Source of the DNA: CBDHFQ01 sp965262565
GTDB taxonomy: Bacteria > Bacteroidota > Bacteroidia > J057
Reading direction: 5' to 3'
Length of the DNA stretch: 64,000 bases
NCBI GenBank assembly: GCA_965262565.1
Contig: CBDHFQ010000005.1
Coordinates: 124,001-188,000, forward strand
Shown: positions 37,919-47,940 of the stretch, one piece after another
Layout: each line of letters begins with the position of its first letter
Numbering within the stretch: position 1 is the first letter of the stretch
Translations under genes and position numbers: made by a program
Notes under the pieces: generated by a model
The model's input: only the letters and a program-made list of their open reading frames with translations
The model's database searches: none
Told to the model about the DNA's origin: nothing

Positions 37919-40018
37919 TCAACGAACAAAAGCATTAGCAATTCCACCATCAACATTAATTATGTTTCCAGTACTTTTATCCAGAATAGCAATAAGCGCA
38001 AATACTGCTTTGGCTATATCTTCAGGCAAGATGATGGCATTTAACAAATTCCTTTTGGCATAATGTGCTGGAAGCTCTTCTACGGAAATCCCATATGCTT
38101 TTGCTCTTCCCTCTGCCCATTCTCCTTCCCAAATCTTACTACCTACAATGACTGCATCCGGATTTACCGTATTAACCCTGATATTTATTTTCCCTAATTC
38201 AGCGGCGAGTAATCTTGTCATATGTTGCTGGGCTGCTTTGGCGGTCCCATATCCCACATTGTTAGGACCGGAGACCAGGCCATTTTTCGAGGCAATGTTA
38301 ATAATGTCACCGGATAGTCCTTGACGTTCCATCAATTCAGCTCCTTTTTTGGCCATCAAAAATTGGCCCTTAACCATTACGTTTTGTAAAAGATCCCAGT
38401 CCTTCATCGTGTGATCTGTCAGGGATTTGGATATGGCTAACCCAGCAGAATGAACGACAATATCTACCCCTCCAAAATCAAGACACGCCTTTTTATAAGC
38501 ATTGGCCACTTCATCTTCTTTCACTACATCACAAACAGCATATGAAGCGATATCTCTTTTATACGTTGCATTCGCTTCTATAAGCCTTTCTTCTGATATA
38601 TCCGTTAATACTACATTAGCACCTTCCCGTACCAATGTATCTGCAATGGCTTTTCCAATTCCCCCTCCTGCACCAGTAATCACGGCAACCCTTCGTGACA
38701 AGGACTTTTCAGGCGGTTGGCGTTTTAATTTCGCTTCTTCCAACAACCAGTATTCAATATTGAAAGCTTCTTGTCGACTTAATGCAGTATAGGAAGAAAT
38801 CGCCTCCGCTCCCCTCATCACGTTGATTGCATTGATATAAAATTCACTGGCTACTCTCGCTGTCTGTTTATTTTTAGCAAAGGTGAACATACCTACTCCA
38901 GGAAAAAGGATAACCACTGGATTAGGATCTCGCATTGGTGGGCTATCAGCATGTTTACACGCTTCGTAGTACTCGATATAATCCTTGCGATATTGTTCAA
39001 AGCCCAAACCAAGCTGTGCCCTAACTTCCTCCGCATCATTTAAATTTGCCTGAGGAGATAAATTTACTATCAGAGGCTGGATCTTTGTTCTCAAGAAATG
39101 ATCAGGACAAGAGGTTCCTAAAGGAGCCAGGGTAGAAAGGTTGTGACTATTGACAAATTCAAGGACGCGCTCATCATCCGTAAAATGGCCAATCATTCGT
39201 TGTTCGCCAGAACAAAGTCCCCTCAAAATAGGAGCAATCCTGGCTGCTTGATCTTTTCGATGAGGTTCTTCTAAACTGGAGATTCTTCGCCCTCCGAATA
39301 CAGGTCCCTTCTTTCCAAGATGTTCTTCTATATAATTCGAAGCTTCTTCAATTACTTCCAAGCTATTTTTATAGCACTCTAAGGAAGTATCCCCCCAGGT
39401 AAACAATCCATGTCCTCCCAATACAATACCACGAATATTCGGATGCTCCTTTAAACATTGCTCTAATGTTAAAGCTAAATCGAAACCAGGGCGCTGCCAG
39501 GGAACCCAACCCATAGCATCTCCCCAAATTTCTTTAGTGATGGCCTGACTGTCTTTGGCTGCAGCTATAGCTATTACTGCATCCGGATGTAAGTGATCAA
39601 TATGTTTGAAAGGAAGTAAGCCATGTAAAGGCGTGTCTATAGAAGGTGCACGACTTTCCAAATCAAAAATACAGTGATAAAATAATGCGACCATCTCATC
39701 TTCAAACTCCAGTCCTCGATATACATTTTTCAGTGAGCGCAAACGTTCTGTGTATAAACCGGCTATTCCTTTTCTATTTAACGTACCAATATCCCCTCCT
39801 GAGCCTTTGATCCACATTATTTCTACTTCCTCACCAGTTAATGGATCTTTTTCTATGGTCTTGCAACTCGTATTACCCCCTCCGAAATTTGTAATTCTCA
39901 AATCTGCACCCAGCACATTGGAACGATAAAGAAATAACTCCACTTCATCTCCGGCCAATTCATCGGCTTTCGTATCATCCCACAAATAGTTTACATGCTT
40001 GAAGGTTATATGGTTCAT
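37919..40018 (-). CDS. rhaEW: bifunctional rhamnulose-1-phosphate aldolase/short-chain dehydrogenase
   Basis: 699 aa, a fusion of two enzymes. Residues about 20-400 form a class II (zinc) aldolase domain, with HIDHLHPDA (His142, His144) and VLGGHGLFTWGD (His203). Residues about 443-699 form a short-chain dehydrogenase with TGAGGGIG (448-455), Ser577 and Tyr590-x-x-x-Lys594. The aldolase cleaves L-rhamnulose-1-phosphate to dihydroxyacetone phosphate and L-lactaldehyde; the second domain acts on the lactaldehyde. It is the first gene of the operon aldolase/dehydrogenase, isomerase, kinase, permease. No regulator is encoded next to it within the operon. Confidence 0.9.
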   Translation of the reverse strand: MNHITFKHVNYLWDDTKADELAGDEVELFLYRSNVLGADLRITNFGGGNTSCKTIEKDPLTGEEVEIMWIKGSGGDIGTLNRKGIAGLYTERLRSLKNVYRGLEFEDEMVALFYHCIFDLESRAPSIDTPLHGLLPFKHIDHLHPDAVIAIAAAKDSQAITKEIWGDAMGWVPWQRPGFDLALTLEQCLKEHPNIRGIVLGGHGLFTWGDTSLECYKNSLEVIEEASNYIEEHLGKKGPVFGGRRISSLEEPHRKDQAARIAPILRGLCSGEQRMIGHFTDDERVLEFVNSHNLSTLAPLGTSCPDHFLRTKIQPLIVNLSPQANLNDAEEVRAQLGLGFEQYRKDYIEYYEACKHADSPPMRDPNPVVILFPGVGMFTFAKNKQTARVASEFYINAINVMRGAEAISSYTALSRQEAFNIEYWLLEEAKLKRQPPEKSLSRRVAVITGAGGGIGKAIADTLVREGANVVLTDISEERLIEANATYKRDIASYAVCDVVKEDEVANAYKKACLDFGGVDIVVHSAGLAISKSLTDHTMKDWDLLQNVMVKGQFLMAKKGAELMERQGLSGDIINIASKNGLVSGPNNVGYGTAKAAQQHMTRLLAAELGKINIRVNTVNPDAVIVGSKIWEGEWAEGRAKAYGISVEELPAHYAKRNLLNAIILPEDIAKAVFALIAILDKSTGNIINVDGGIANAFVR

Positions 40019-40619
40019 TTAGCGTTTTCTATTACTTGGATTTACTTAATTCACAGATAAGGTAAGTAGTTCCTATAACAAAACTGATCTGTACTGTACT
40101 GAAAATCGACCCTGCTATGACCCGTTTTGTCATTTTCAGTTAGCACATACCAAGTAGCCATTTCTCTATTATCCTGTTGTAAATAAATTTCTTCGACCCT
40201 GGTTTGTTTCCCAAATTTAATGTTTCACTATCAAGGGCAAATAGTCGCTTACCCTCATCTCCAATTGGAGTAATTTTGTTTATACGAGCTTTTTGACTAT
40301 TCTCCGCAGTAAATGGCAATTATACATACTCATTCAAAATTAATATAATGCATGAAAAAGGGATCTTTTCTTTGATGGGATTGTTGATAGGAGTTCTCCA
40401 ATCTGTTCCAGGAAGCGACACCTTATCATTATTATGCGTAAAAAATTATATAATATATAAATGTCTTTTTTCGTTAAAAGGAAAAAGTCTGTGTGGTAAA
40501 TATTGATCATTGACTCTCCTGACAATATTTAGATTTTTTTACGCCTGCTCCAACCATCTTTTTGACTAATACGCCAAAGCTCGACCGAATTCCATACAAT
40601 TATTTTAATTTACAATTAC
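40019..40619. other. 600-base region between the rhamnose operon and a TonB gene
   Basis: No convincing gene is present; a 61-codon ORF at 40340-40525 looks random. It must hold the promoter of the rhamnose operon and that of the TonB gene. It contains an inverted repeat, listed separately. Confidence 0.5.
40098..40140. promoter_or_regulatory. inverted repeat upstream of the rhamnose operon
   Basis: ACTGAAAAT (40098-40106) and ATTTTCAGT (40132-40140) are perfect inverted copies, 25 bases apart, about 80 bases before the first gene. GACCC occurs twice in between. It may be an operator or a leader structure. No regulator in the window can be assigned to it. Confidence 0.35.
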
Positions 40620-41687
40620 ATGAAACAGCGAAAACCAAGTAAGGAGAATGCTGGTGGAGATCAAGAAGTGGCGGATATATTGAAAAGCCTTGAAAAAATT
40701 GAGCAAAAGAAGTTTATACGCAAGATTCTTATTGGTGGGATGTTTTTAGCCTTATGCATTATATGTGGAAATCAATTTTTTCTCAATAGTAATCCCACCG
40801 TTAACGATCTTAGCCAGCAGGACATTAATCCCTATGCTGTTAAATTAGAAGGGGGAGATCCTGCAACTGTTACTCCTATAGGATCTACTAAGATATTAGA
40901 TCAACCTTTCAGTAGTGAAGGTAGAAAAATGCCTTATTCCAAAAGAGAGAGATTTGCCCATTCTAAGAATGAAAGCATAACATTCCTTGAGGAAGAAAGC
41001 CCTCATGTTCCGGTGGATACGTTTGAAGAATCATATCCAACCAAACCTACTGTAGATATCAGTAGTCGACAAGAGAATATCAACCGTTCCAGAACAGAAA
41101 CAGTTCTAAAAAAGGATAAACAAGCCAATTCACAACAGCGAAATTCAGAAGATAGCAATAAGGCCGAAGAGAAAATGGTGTTAAGTAAAATTGTAAATGA
41201 TGATATACCTTCGGAATTAAATAGTAATGCCAACCTGGTAGACCAAATAGACGAGTTACAACCAGAGGTCGATGAGATAGAAGTAGACAGAGATTCCAAA
41301 AATTCATCTTCCATTGCTAACTCTACCAAAGAAAATGGCAATGAACTATCTGATGATCCGATTTCTTCTTCTAGTCAGCCAATAGATATTGCAGACGAAT
41401 CTCCCACTTATCCTGGTGGGGATAAAGCAATGTTTAACTTTATTAAAAATGAGATATTATACCCCAAAAAAGCGGTAAATCACGAGGTAACTGGTACTGT
41501 TTATATTAAAGCCACGATTAACACTGATGGCAGTCTCTCCAACTTAGAGGTCATGAGAGGAATAGGATTTGGATGTGATAAAGAGGCAATACGAGTAGTT
41601 CAAAGTATGCCTAGCTGGAAACCAGGCCGTCATAAAGGTAATTTAGCTGCAGTCATTAAGGTCATTCCCGTAAAATTTAGCTTTTAA
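40620..41687 (+). CDS. TonB family energy transducer, paired with a receptor
   Basis: 355 aa. The cytoplasmic N-terminus (DILKSLEKIEQKKFIRK) and one membrane segment at about 38-58 are followed by a long, acidic, Ser/Asn-rich linker. The TonB C-terminal domain (about 258-355) begins with TYPGGDKAMFNFIKNEILYP and contains GTVYIKATINTDGS. It is a paralogue of the protein at 9823. The TonB-dependent receptor gene starts 67 bases downstream, so the two probably work as a dedicated pair. Confidence 0.85.
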   Translation: MKQRKPSKENAGGDQEVADILKSLEKIEQKKFIRKILIGGMFLALCIICGNQFFLNSNPTVNDLSQQDINPYAVKLEGGDPATVTPIGSTKILDQPFSSEGRKMPYSKRERFAHSKNESITFLEEESPHVPVDTFEESYPTKPTVDISSRQENINRSRTETVLKKDKQANSQQRNSEDSNKAEEKMVLSKIVNDDIPSELNSNANLVDQIDELQPEVDEIEVDRDSKNSSSIANSTKENGNELSDDPISSSSQPIDIADESPTYPGGDKAMFNFIKNEILYPKKAVNHEVTGTVYIKATINTDGSLSNLEVMRGIGFGCDKEAIRVVQSMPSWKPGRHKGNLAAVIKVIPVKFSF

Positions 41688-41754
41688 TCATTATAAATTC
41701 TTGCATTCTATTCTATCTCCATCATTTTATTCATCCTACAAGGTAGCGTGAAAC

Positions 41755-44481
41755 ATGAATAACCATTTATGTAGATTTGTATATATATACCTTACTCTAT
41801 CACTCCTCAGCACTTCTCTATATGGTCAGACCATTATTCACGGATCAATTAAAGACATCAATACAGATGAAACCTTAGTCGGTGTAAATATTCATATTGA
41901 GAAGACTTCTATCGGGGGATTGTCCGATTTTGATGGAAGGTTTTCTTTTGAGTCACCTATTCCCACTCCTTTTACCATATCTGTGGATTATTTTGGATAT
42001 GATACCTTGAAATGGTTGGTGGAAGATCATCAACAACCTCTTAATCTTTATCTCATCCCAAGCAATATAGGTGAAGATTTTTCCAGTGCATCTGGTCAGC
42101 GAAATGAGGCCCTAATTTTAGGTTCTCCTGACCCTATCAAAAAGCTCGACTTTATGGACATCATGATGAATCCATTGCCAGATTTTTACACTGGATTAGC
42201 TTCATTGGAAGGGGTTCAGGCTTATCATGCCAGTGTAGGCCTAACCACTATTAATACCAGGGGGTTTGCTACTTTATTTAACAATCGAATTACTCAGTTG
42301 GTGGATGGGGTAGACGTAAGTACTCCAGGATATGATGCTCCGATTAGCAACTCTCTAGGACCTACGGATTTAGATATTGTTCAGGCTACCCTCATCGAAG
42401 GACCTGGGTCAGCCGTATATAATGCTAACGCTTTTAATGGGATATTGCAGGTGAGTACCAGAGATCCTGAGGAATATCCAGGCATTAGTGCTTATGTTAA
42501 ACAAGGGGTAACATTACTGGAAGGAATTGGGCAACGGCCTTTTACGGATGTCGGATTACGTTACGCCTTTTCAACTAATAAATTCAGTGCAAAATTTTCT
42601 GCTTCTTATTTGAATGCCAGGGAATGGGTCGGAACTACTACCTTGGATCGTGAAGAGAAACAAACTGTCCCCAGTGATCTGCTCGAATTAATTTTAAATG
42701 ATCTTGGAAATACAAATGTGGTAGGAGATTTAACAGCTCTGCCGTTTTCAGATACGACTTTTATCAATAGAACGGGATTTAGAGAATTTAATCTCATCAC
42801 GGATAATGTCGAAAATATTCGTTCTAGTGTCTATTTCCAGTATAAATTGACAGATAAGGTAAAGCTAAAGTACGAGGGAAAAATTTCTCGCATCGATTAC
42901 ATTAACAGGACAGTCAATCCAACTTTCGTAGATAATGAATCAACGACCTTACAAAGGTTAGAATTAAGTGGAGAGAATTTTTTGTTGCGCTCTTATTATA
43001 CAAAAGTGTTTGGAGGTAAAGCAATCAATCTGGAAAATCTAGCTAATGAAATTCAAGGCCGATTTACGAGCAATGAAATGTGGCTCAATCGCTACAGAAA
43101 CGCATGGGAGGGCAATATAGAAGGAATCAGTGCCGGAGATCCAATTAGAGCGAGAGGGTTTGCTGATCTGGATATTCCGGATGAAAATTCTCAAGATTTT
43201 CGAGCAGTTCGGCAAGAGGTTGTGGACTCGTTTGATAGTAGCTTTCCACAACTTGGCTCTAGAAATCGATCTTCTTTCTGGCATATAGAAGGTCAATGGG
43301 ATCTGGCTCCCAATCTTTTATCACTTCCTTCTCAAATGACAATACAAATTGGCGGTTCATTTAGAACATATACATTGAGGTCTGAGGGATCTATCTTTAA
43401 TGATGGTCCAAAATCGGTTTTTGCAGATGGAATTCCTATCTGGAAAGCAGGGGCATATGCCCTGGTATCCCATCGTTTAATGGATAATCGCTTGACACTA
43501 TTCGGTTCGCTGCGATTTGATGACCACCAGGATTTCGAATTACGGGTGTCTCCTCGTGTGGCTGCTACCTTACAACTTGACCAGGAAGGATTTCATTTCT
43601 TGCGTTTACAGTTTAAATCAGGATTTAGGACACCAGTTTCTACGGAAATGTTTGCTTTAGAAGGGGGCGGAAGCGTAACTAGTCCTTTGACAGTGGGAAG
43701 TGTGGCCCGTAATCTGGAAGCCCTCAATCTGGCAGGAACGTCTGACAATCAATTCATTGATAATTTGGTAACTGTCGATTCCTACAATGCATTTTTAGCC
43801 TCTTCTAATCCCGATCCCAGGACACTCGTTTCAGCGAATGCTGAACAGGTGAAGCAGGAAAGGATTACTACCATAGATTTTGGATATAGATCTTTGATCA
43901 ATAATAAACTATACCTTCAATCAAATGCTTACCTCTCTATTTATGACGATTTTACCAGAACAGCCTTAGCTATCAGCCCTGATTTAGTTGAACCGGTGCT
44001 CATTACTACCAATTTCACTGATAGCTTTTTGGGGTGGGGACTGAGTGGAAAATTCGAGTATAATTTCATTGACACCTATAAAATTTCTGGTTCCTACTCT
44101 TACACAGATGTTAATATTGATACGAGTATAGATCCTACGGATGAAAATTTAGCTAATACCACGGTTCCCAATTTTAATGCACCTAAACATATGTTACATA
44201 TAGGGCTAAATAATCGGGATGTATATAGGGGATTAGGATTTTCAGCCCAGTATAGGTGGTGGGATGAATTTGATTTTAACTTTTATACTATTTTTAGAGA
44301 AAATATTCCGAGCAAAGGGTTAGTGGATCTTGCCATTACGATGAAGTTACCTGATAAGCCCATACTGTTTAAGGTTGGAGGTAACAATATTCTGAACGAT
44401 CATTATATTTCCATTTTCAACGGTCCTACTCTTGGTGCGAGCTATTATGTGAGTATTACCTTTGATAAGTTTTTCTGGTAG
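41755..44481 (+). CDS. TonB-dependent receptor with carboxypeptidase-regulatory-like domain
   Basis: 908 aa with a signal peptide (to SLYGQ). Residues about 22-110 form a beta-sandwich (IIHGSIKDINTDETLVGVNI), then a plug domain with INTRGFATLFNNRITQLVDG and VYNANAFNGILQVSTRDP, and a 22-strand barrel ending in the aromatic ITFDKFFW. It is not a SusC with an adjacent SusD. It could import a metal chelate, a vitamin or a glycan. The preceding TonB gene is its likely energy partner. Confidence 0.88.
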   Translation: MNNHLCRFVYIYLTLSLLSTSLYGQTIIHGSIKDINTDETLVGVNIHIEKTSIGGLSDFDGRFSFESPIPTPFTISVDYFGYDTLKWLVEDHQQPLNLYLIPSNIGEDFSSASGQRNEALILGSPDPIKKLDFMDIMMNPLPDFYTGLASLEGVQAYHASVGLTTINTRGFATLFNNRITQLVDGVDVSTPGYDAPISNSLGPTDLDIVQATLIEGPGSAVYNANAFNGILQVSTRDPEEYPGISAYVKQGVTLLEGIGQRPFTDVGLRYAFSTNKFSAKFSASYLNAREWVGTTTLDREEKQTVPSDLLELILNDLGNTNVVGDLTALPFSDTTFINRTGFREFNLITDNVENIRSSVYFQYKLTDKVKLKYEGKISRIDYINRTVNPTFVDNESTTLQRLELSGENFLLRSYYTKVFGGKAINLENLANEIQGRFTSNEMWLNRYRNAWEGNIEGISAGDPIRARGFADLDIPDENSQDFRAVRQEVVDSFDSSFPQLGSRNRSSFWHIEGQWDLAPNLLSLPSQMTIQIGGSFRTYTLRSEGSIFNDGPKSVFADGIPIWKAGAYALVSHRLMDNRLTLFGSLRFDDHQDFELRVSPRVAATLQLDQEGFHFLRLQFKSGFRTPVSTEMFALEGGGSVTSPLTVGSVARNLEALNLAGTSDNQFIDNLVTVDSYNAFLASSNPDPRTLVSANAEQVKQERITTIDFGYRSLINNKLYLQSNAYLSIYDDFTRTALAISPDLVEPVLITTNFTDSFLGWGLSGKFEYNFIDTYKISGSYSYTDVNIDTSIDPTDENLANTTVPNFNAPKHMLHIGLNNRDVYRGLGFSAQYRWWDEFDFNFYTIFRENIPSKGLVDLAITMKLPDKPILFKVGGNNILNDHYISIFNGPTLGASYYVSITFDKFFW

Positions 44482-44675
44482 GAGAGGAATTACAATCATT
44501 GATCTTTTTCTATGTACTATGCATCAAAAGATACATCTATCGGTTAATGGTATCCCATCTGTTTCTGTTTTTCCTCCCCGTTCAATAATTAGGTAGGATT
44601 AAAGGATTATCCTAGATTTAGTTAAGGAGGTATATTGGAAATGGATATTAATAAAGTTTAATCGAAAACGGATAA

Positions 44676-45233
44676 CTATGAAAACAAATCCGAAATAGAT
44701 AGATTCCATCCAAATGTTTCTAATGTTAATTCTTGGCCAGGAAAAAGAATTTGATGATTGGTATACTGTTGTATAACTGGCTTCCGGTATATTTCTACCT
44801 GTTGATCTATCAGATTAATGATCCAATATGCTGGTATACCAAGCTCTGCGTACAAAGGCATTTTTATCTCTCGATTATAATTTAGCGAAGAATCTGCTAC
44901 CTCTATGATAAGGATGATATCTTTGGGAGTGGGATGGGCTTGTTTATATCGATGATTCTGGTAGTACGCAATGACAAGATCCGGTTCAGGCTCCGAAATA
45001 TCGTTAAGCGTTACAGGATTCTGAACACGTACGATTGCCTTTTTTCTTAGTGAAACAATAAGTTCTTCTGTTAGAAAATCTACTATGCTTGCATGTTCAC
45101 TTTTAATGGGACTCATGTTAATAATTTCTCCATGAATCAACTCCACGCGATCTTCAGGAGTGAAAATTCCAATTTCTGCTATTTTGTGGTATGCTTCTAC
45201 CGAAAATATCTACCTTTGGAGCTGAAATGACAT
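44676..45233 (-). pseudogene. Uma2 family endonuclease with an in-frame stop
   Basis: The family N-terminus is encoded from an ATG at 45233, but the eighth codon is TAG (45210-45212). The frame then continues with EAYHKIAEIGIFTPEDRVELIHGEI to the end. A GTG at 45146 could start a shorter protein of 156 aa, which would miss the family N-terminus. The nuclease core residues are kept: EPEPDLVIA, IIEVADSSLNYNREIKMPLY. Uma2 (DUF820) proteins have a restriction-like fold and are common, often in many copies. The stop may be a recent mutation or a sequencing error. Confidence 0.7.
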
Positions 45234-45413
45234 TACTTTTTATTTTTAATTTAATAGTAATTCTATTTCCTTTCAAGAAGGACTAACATAATTGCTAACA
45301 AATATGAAAGGGAGCTCGGTAGCCTCTCTGCCCACACAAGTAAATATGGTAGTTAAACATTAAAAGAAGAAGTATCGCAAAATTATTGAATCATATAGAA
45401 TGTAAAATTGATT

Positions 45414-46028
45414 TTATTTCTCCTTTATCTCATCTTCTTTATCATCAAGAGAAGGAATTAAGGTAACATCCTCATAAATATCTGCCACTTTTATGTCAAT
45501 ATCGAGTTGGTCTAATTGAATCACATCCTCCAATGACTCAAAATAATGAAAATTCCATCCAGGACCATCTTTCATCTTGCCGAAAACCTCTACCCGAACT
45601 TTATTTTGGGAAACAATCAAATAGTATTGTAAGCTGGGCATTTTTAAGTATCCTTGGAATTTGTCTTCTCGATCTCGCTGAAAGGATTCAGGGGAGAGGA
45701 TTTCGGCAACTAAACTAGGATAACGTTTCATATTTCTATCAGCATGATCTCTAGGATCACAAGTCAACATCACATCAGGAAGGTAGTAACTATTCGCTTC
45801 TTCGGCTTCCAAGCTTACAGTTTCTGCATAGACTTTACAACCTTTTCCTTTTATTTTACTTTTTATCATTGAAGAAATATTGATCATTAGTTCACTATGC
45901 GTATCTGATGTTCTGCCTATGCCTACGAGTTCGCCATGCTCATATTCGTAACGAATCTCACTTTTCGCACTAATTTCAAAATACTCTTCAAGGGTGTAAA
46001 ACTGTGATGTACTTACTGGCTGTCCCAT
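45414..46028 (-). CDS. Uma2 family endonuclease
   Basis: 204 aa. QFYTLEEYFEISAK and YEYEHGELVGIGRTSDTHSELM form the family N-terminus; YYLPDVMLTCDP and LVAEILSPESFQRDREDKFQGYLKM hold the Asp, Glu and Lys of the PD-(D/E)xK-like site. It seems intact. Uma2 proteins are presumed nucleases of unknown target. It lies 180 bases upstream of the first, interrupted Uma2 gene in the same direction, and belongs to another subgroup by sequence. Confidence 0.8.
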   Translation of the reverse strand: MGQPVSTSQFYTLEEYFEISAKSEIRYEYEHGELVGIGRTSDTHSELMINISSMIKSKIKGKGCKVYAETVSLEAEEANSYYLPDVMLTCDPRDHADRNMKRYPSLVAEILSPESFQRDREDKFQGYLKMPSLQYYLIVSQNKVRVEVFGKMKDGPGWNFHYFESLEDVIQLDQLDIDIKVADIYEDVTLIPSLDDKEDEIKEK

Positions 46029-46342
46029 AATAATTTATTGGTATACATTCTTTAAGGTACAAAACTTTTAGTATCAGGCTTACAAACCTTTGGTAAAGAC
46101 TTTCTAAGATAATGGATTAGTAGGTAAGTCTCTATTTTAAAATACTTAGAAATTAATTACACTTATCTATCACATAAAAAATCCATATTAAACAAACTCC
46201 GTATTAGACACGACTAAAATAGTTTTACCTAAAAATAGGGAAAGAGAGGCAAAGAAAGAGGATATAACACTAAATTAGCTCGACCTAAAAAACAAATCGC
46301 TCATAAACTACTCATTTACAAGCGATTAACCCCAAAAAGTTG
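46029..46342. other. intergenic region between Uma2 and tRNA-Arg
   Basis: About 310 AT-rich bases. I see no ORF, repeat or RNA gene apart from the tRNA that ends it. Confidence 0.45.
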
Positions 46343-46416
46343 TGATCCCTTCAGGACTCGAACCTGAAACCTACTGCTTAGAAGGCAGTTGCTCTATCCA
46401 GTTGAGCTAAGGGACC
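46343..46416 (-). tRNA. tRNA-Arg (anticodon TCT)
   Basis: The reverse strand folds as a 74-base cloverleaf: acceptor GGTCCCT with AGGGATC, D arm AGCTCAACTGGATAGAGC, anticodon stem ACTGC and GCAGT around CTTCTAA, giving anticodon TCT, and T arm with GGTTCGAGTCC. The CCA end is not encoded. It reads AGA (and possibly AGG) codons. Confidence 0.92.
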
Positions 46417-46672
46417 ATCTACATGTAAAAGAATAATAACCTAACCAAGACCGTAGCCTTAATTTGTGGGTGCAAATATAATGATATTTGAGACAAATCA
46501 GAAAAAAGAAATAAAAATTACTCCCATGACCATCTCCCTACAAAGTCCCAAAGTATTTATAAAGCCAACCGCTCATCCCCATAACATCTATACGGCAAAA
46601 CATCAAATCACTTATTATTGAATTCACCCATTTCCCATCCTTCCTAATAGCAGAACGTTAAAAATGGCAGTA

Positions 46673-46785
46673 ATGATGATAGGTTGTCCCAATGATGCTT
46701 ACATGCCTTTGTTTAAAATCATTCTCTCCTCAAACCCTCTTAAAATAACAATACACCACCTCTCCTACATATGAATTAGCATATC
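46673..46785. repeat. direct repeat, copy 1 (degenerate copy of the deacetylase gene end)
   Basis: About 113 bases that match 46821-46932 with scattered changes and one single-base length difference. The reverse strand resembles the last ~35 codons of the neighbouring gene (SYVGEVVY for SYVGDLVY) but the frame is broken. Confidence 0.85.
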
Positions 46786-46820
46786 TATCATTATCACAGA
46801 AGCAGAAAAATGATGGTAAA

Positions 46821-46932
46821 ATGATGATAGGTTGTCCCAATGATGCTTACATGCCTTTGTTTAAAATCATTCCCTCCTCAAACCCTCTTAAAAAACGATA
46901 CACTAAATCTCCTACATATGAAATAGCATATC
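46821..46932. repeat. direct repeat, copy 2 (covers the deacetylase gene end)
   Basis: The second copy starts 148 bases after the first and includes the real stop codon and the last codons of the histone deacetylase-like gene. The shared block begins with ATGATGATAGGTTGTCCC. Confidence 0.85.
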
Positions 46933-47896
46933 CCCCTTCCAAAATTATAACCGTAGGTAGTTCCAATGATGCACACATAGCCCCTATCCTATCAAATATT
47001 TCATCCGCTAACCGAAACTTACCCAACAAATCCCTCTCAGAAATATCTAGCCCTAAAGAAATGACCAACGCATCCGGTTGGTACACTTGAATATCTGCTA
47101 ATCCCTTCTCTAACGTCAAGCGATATTCCTCCCAAGCTGTCCCCAATGGCAATGGATAATTGATCGTATAACCGATCCCAGCGCCAATCCCTGTCTCATC
47201 CACTCGACCTGAAAAAAAAGGATATTCCATGTCAGGATCTGCATGCAATGACACAAATAAGACATCCGGCCTATCCTCAAAAATAGCCTGACTCCCATCT
47301 CCATGATGATAATCTATATCCAACAAAGCCACGCTACCCATACCACTTTCTAATAACACTTCACAAGCCACAGCTGCATGATTCAAAAAACAATACCCTG
47401 CATATCTCCTCCGACCTGCATGATGCCCCGGCGGCCGAGATAAAGAAAACACCACTCGCTCTTGCTGATGCCCTACGAATCTGGCAGCAGTAGCAGCGCA
47501 AGAAGCAGCAGCATACGCAGCCGTCCAGGTCCCTTCTAAAATGGGTGTATCTGCATCTCCTCCAAAAAATCCTAGTTGGCCAAAAATCTCTTGAGGCATG
47601 TCCTCCATCTTCCCTGAACCAGGCCAACAGTAAGGAACCAAATCCCCATCCAATTGGGCTTCCTTCCATCTGGGATATATCTCTTTCAGAAATTGAATAT
47701 ATACTTCATCATGTACCTTCAATAAAGGTACTTCCAATCCGTCTGGTTCAATAAACTCGCCAAATGAACGCTGCTGAAGTGTCTCCAATATATTGGTAAC
47801 CCTATCAGGAATCTCATACGCGGCTATTTTTTCTCCTCGCCTGAACTCAAAAGGAGGGTTATGCTCATTGTGAAGCGGAGAATAAACGATTTTCAT
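46847..47896 (-). CDS. histone deacetylase/acetylpolyamine amidohydrolase family protein
   Basis: 349 aa arginase-deacetylase fold. SRPPGHHAGRRRYAGYCFLN holds the catalytic His158/His159, LLDIDYHHGDG the zinc ligands Asp195 and His197, and SLGLDISERDLLG the third ligand Asp284. The insertion with PGSGKMED and GGDADTPILEGTWTAAY fits the acetylpolyamine amidohydrolase group. It probably deacetylates acetylpolyamines or another small acetylated amine in the cytoplasm. It lies 44 bases downstream of the GH16 gene. The last codons lie in a duplicated block. Confidence 0.85.
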   Translation of the reverse strand: MKIVYSPLHNEHNPPFEFRRGEKIAAYEIPDRVTNILETLQQRSFGEFIEPDGLEVPLLKVHDEVYIQFLKEIYPRWKEAQLDGDLVPYCWPGSGKMEDMPQEIFGQLGFFGGDADTPILEGTWTAAYAAASCAATAARFVGHQQERVVFSLSRPPGHHAGRRRYAGYCFLNHAAVACEVLLESGMGSVALLDIDYHHGDGSQAIFEDRPDVLFVSLHADPDMEYPFFSGRVDETGIGAGIGYTINYPLPLGTAWEEYRLTLEKGLADIQVYQPDALVISLGLDISERDLLGKFRLADEIFDRIGAMCASLELPTVIILEGGYAISYVGDLVYRFLRGFEEGMILNKGM

Positions 47897-47940
47897 GTAT
47901 AATGACTAAGCTTTTCAACATAAACGTACCCAACCTATCG

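Noticed and set aside
40340..40525. 61-codon ORF in the rhamnose upstream region
   Set aside because: Composition looks random and there is no family similarity; it was considered as a regulator but has no helix-turn-helix.
46343..46416. tRNA-Arg as an integration site for a mobile element
   Set aside because: No integrase gene and no second copy of the tRNA 3' end were seen in the window. The repeats nearby derive from the deacetylase gene.
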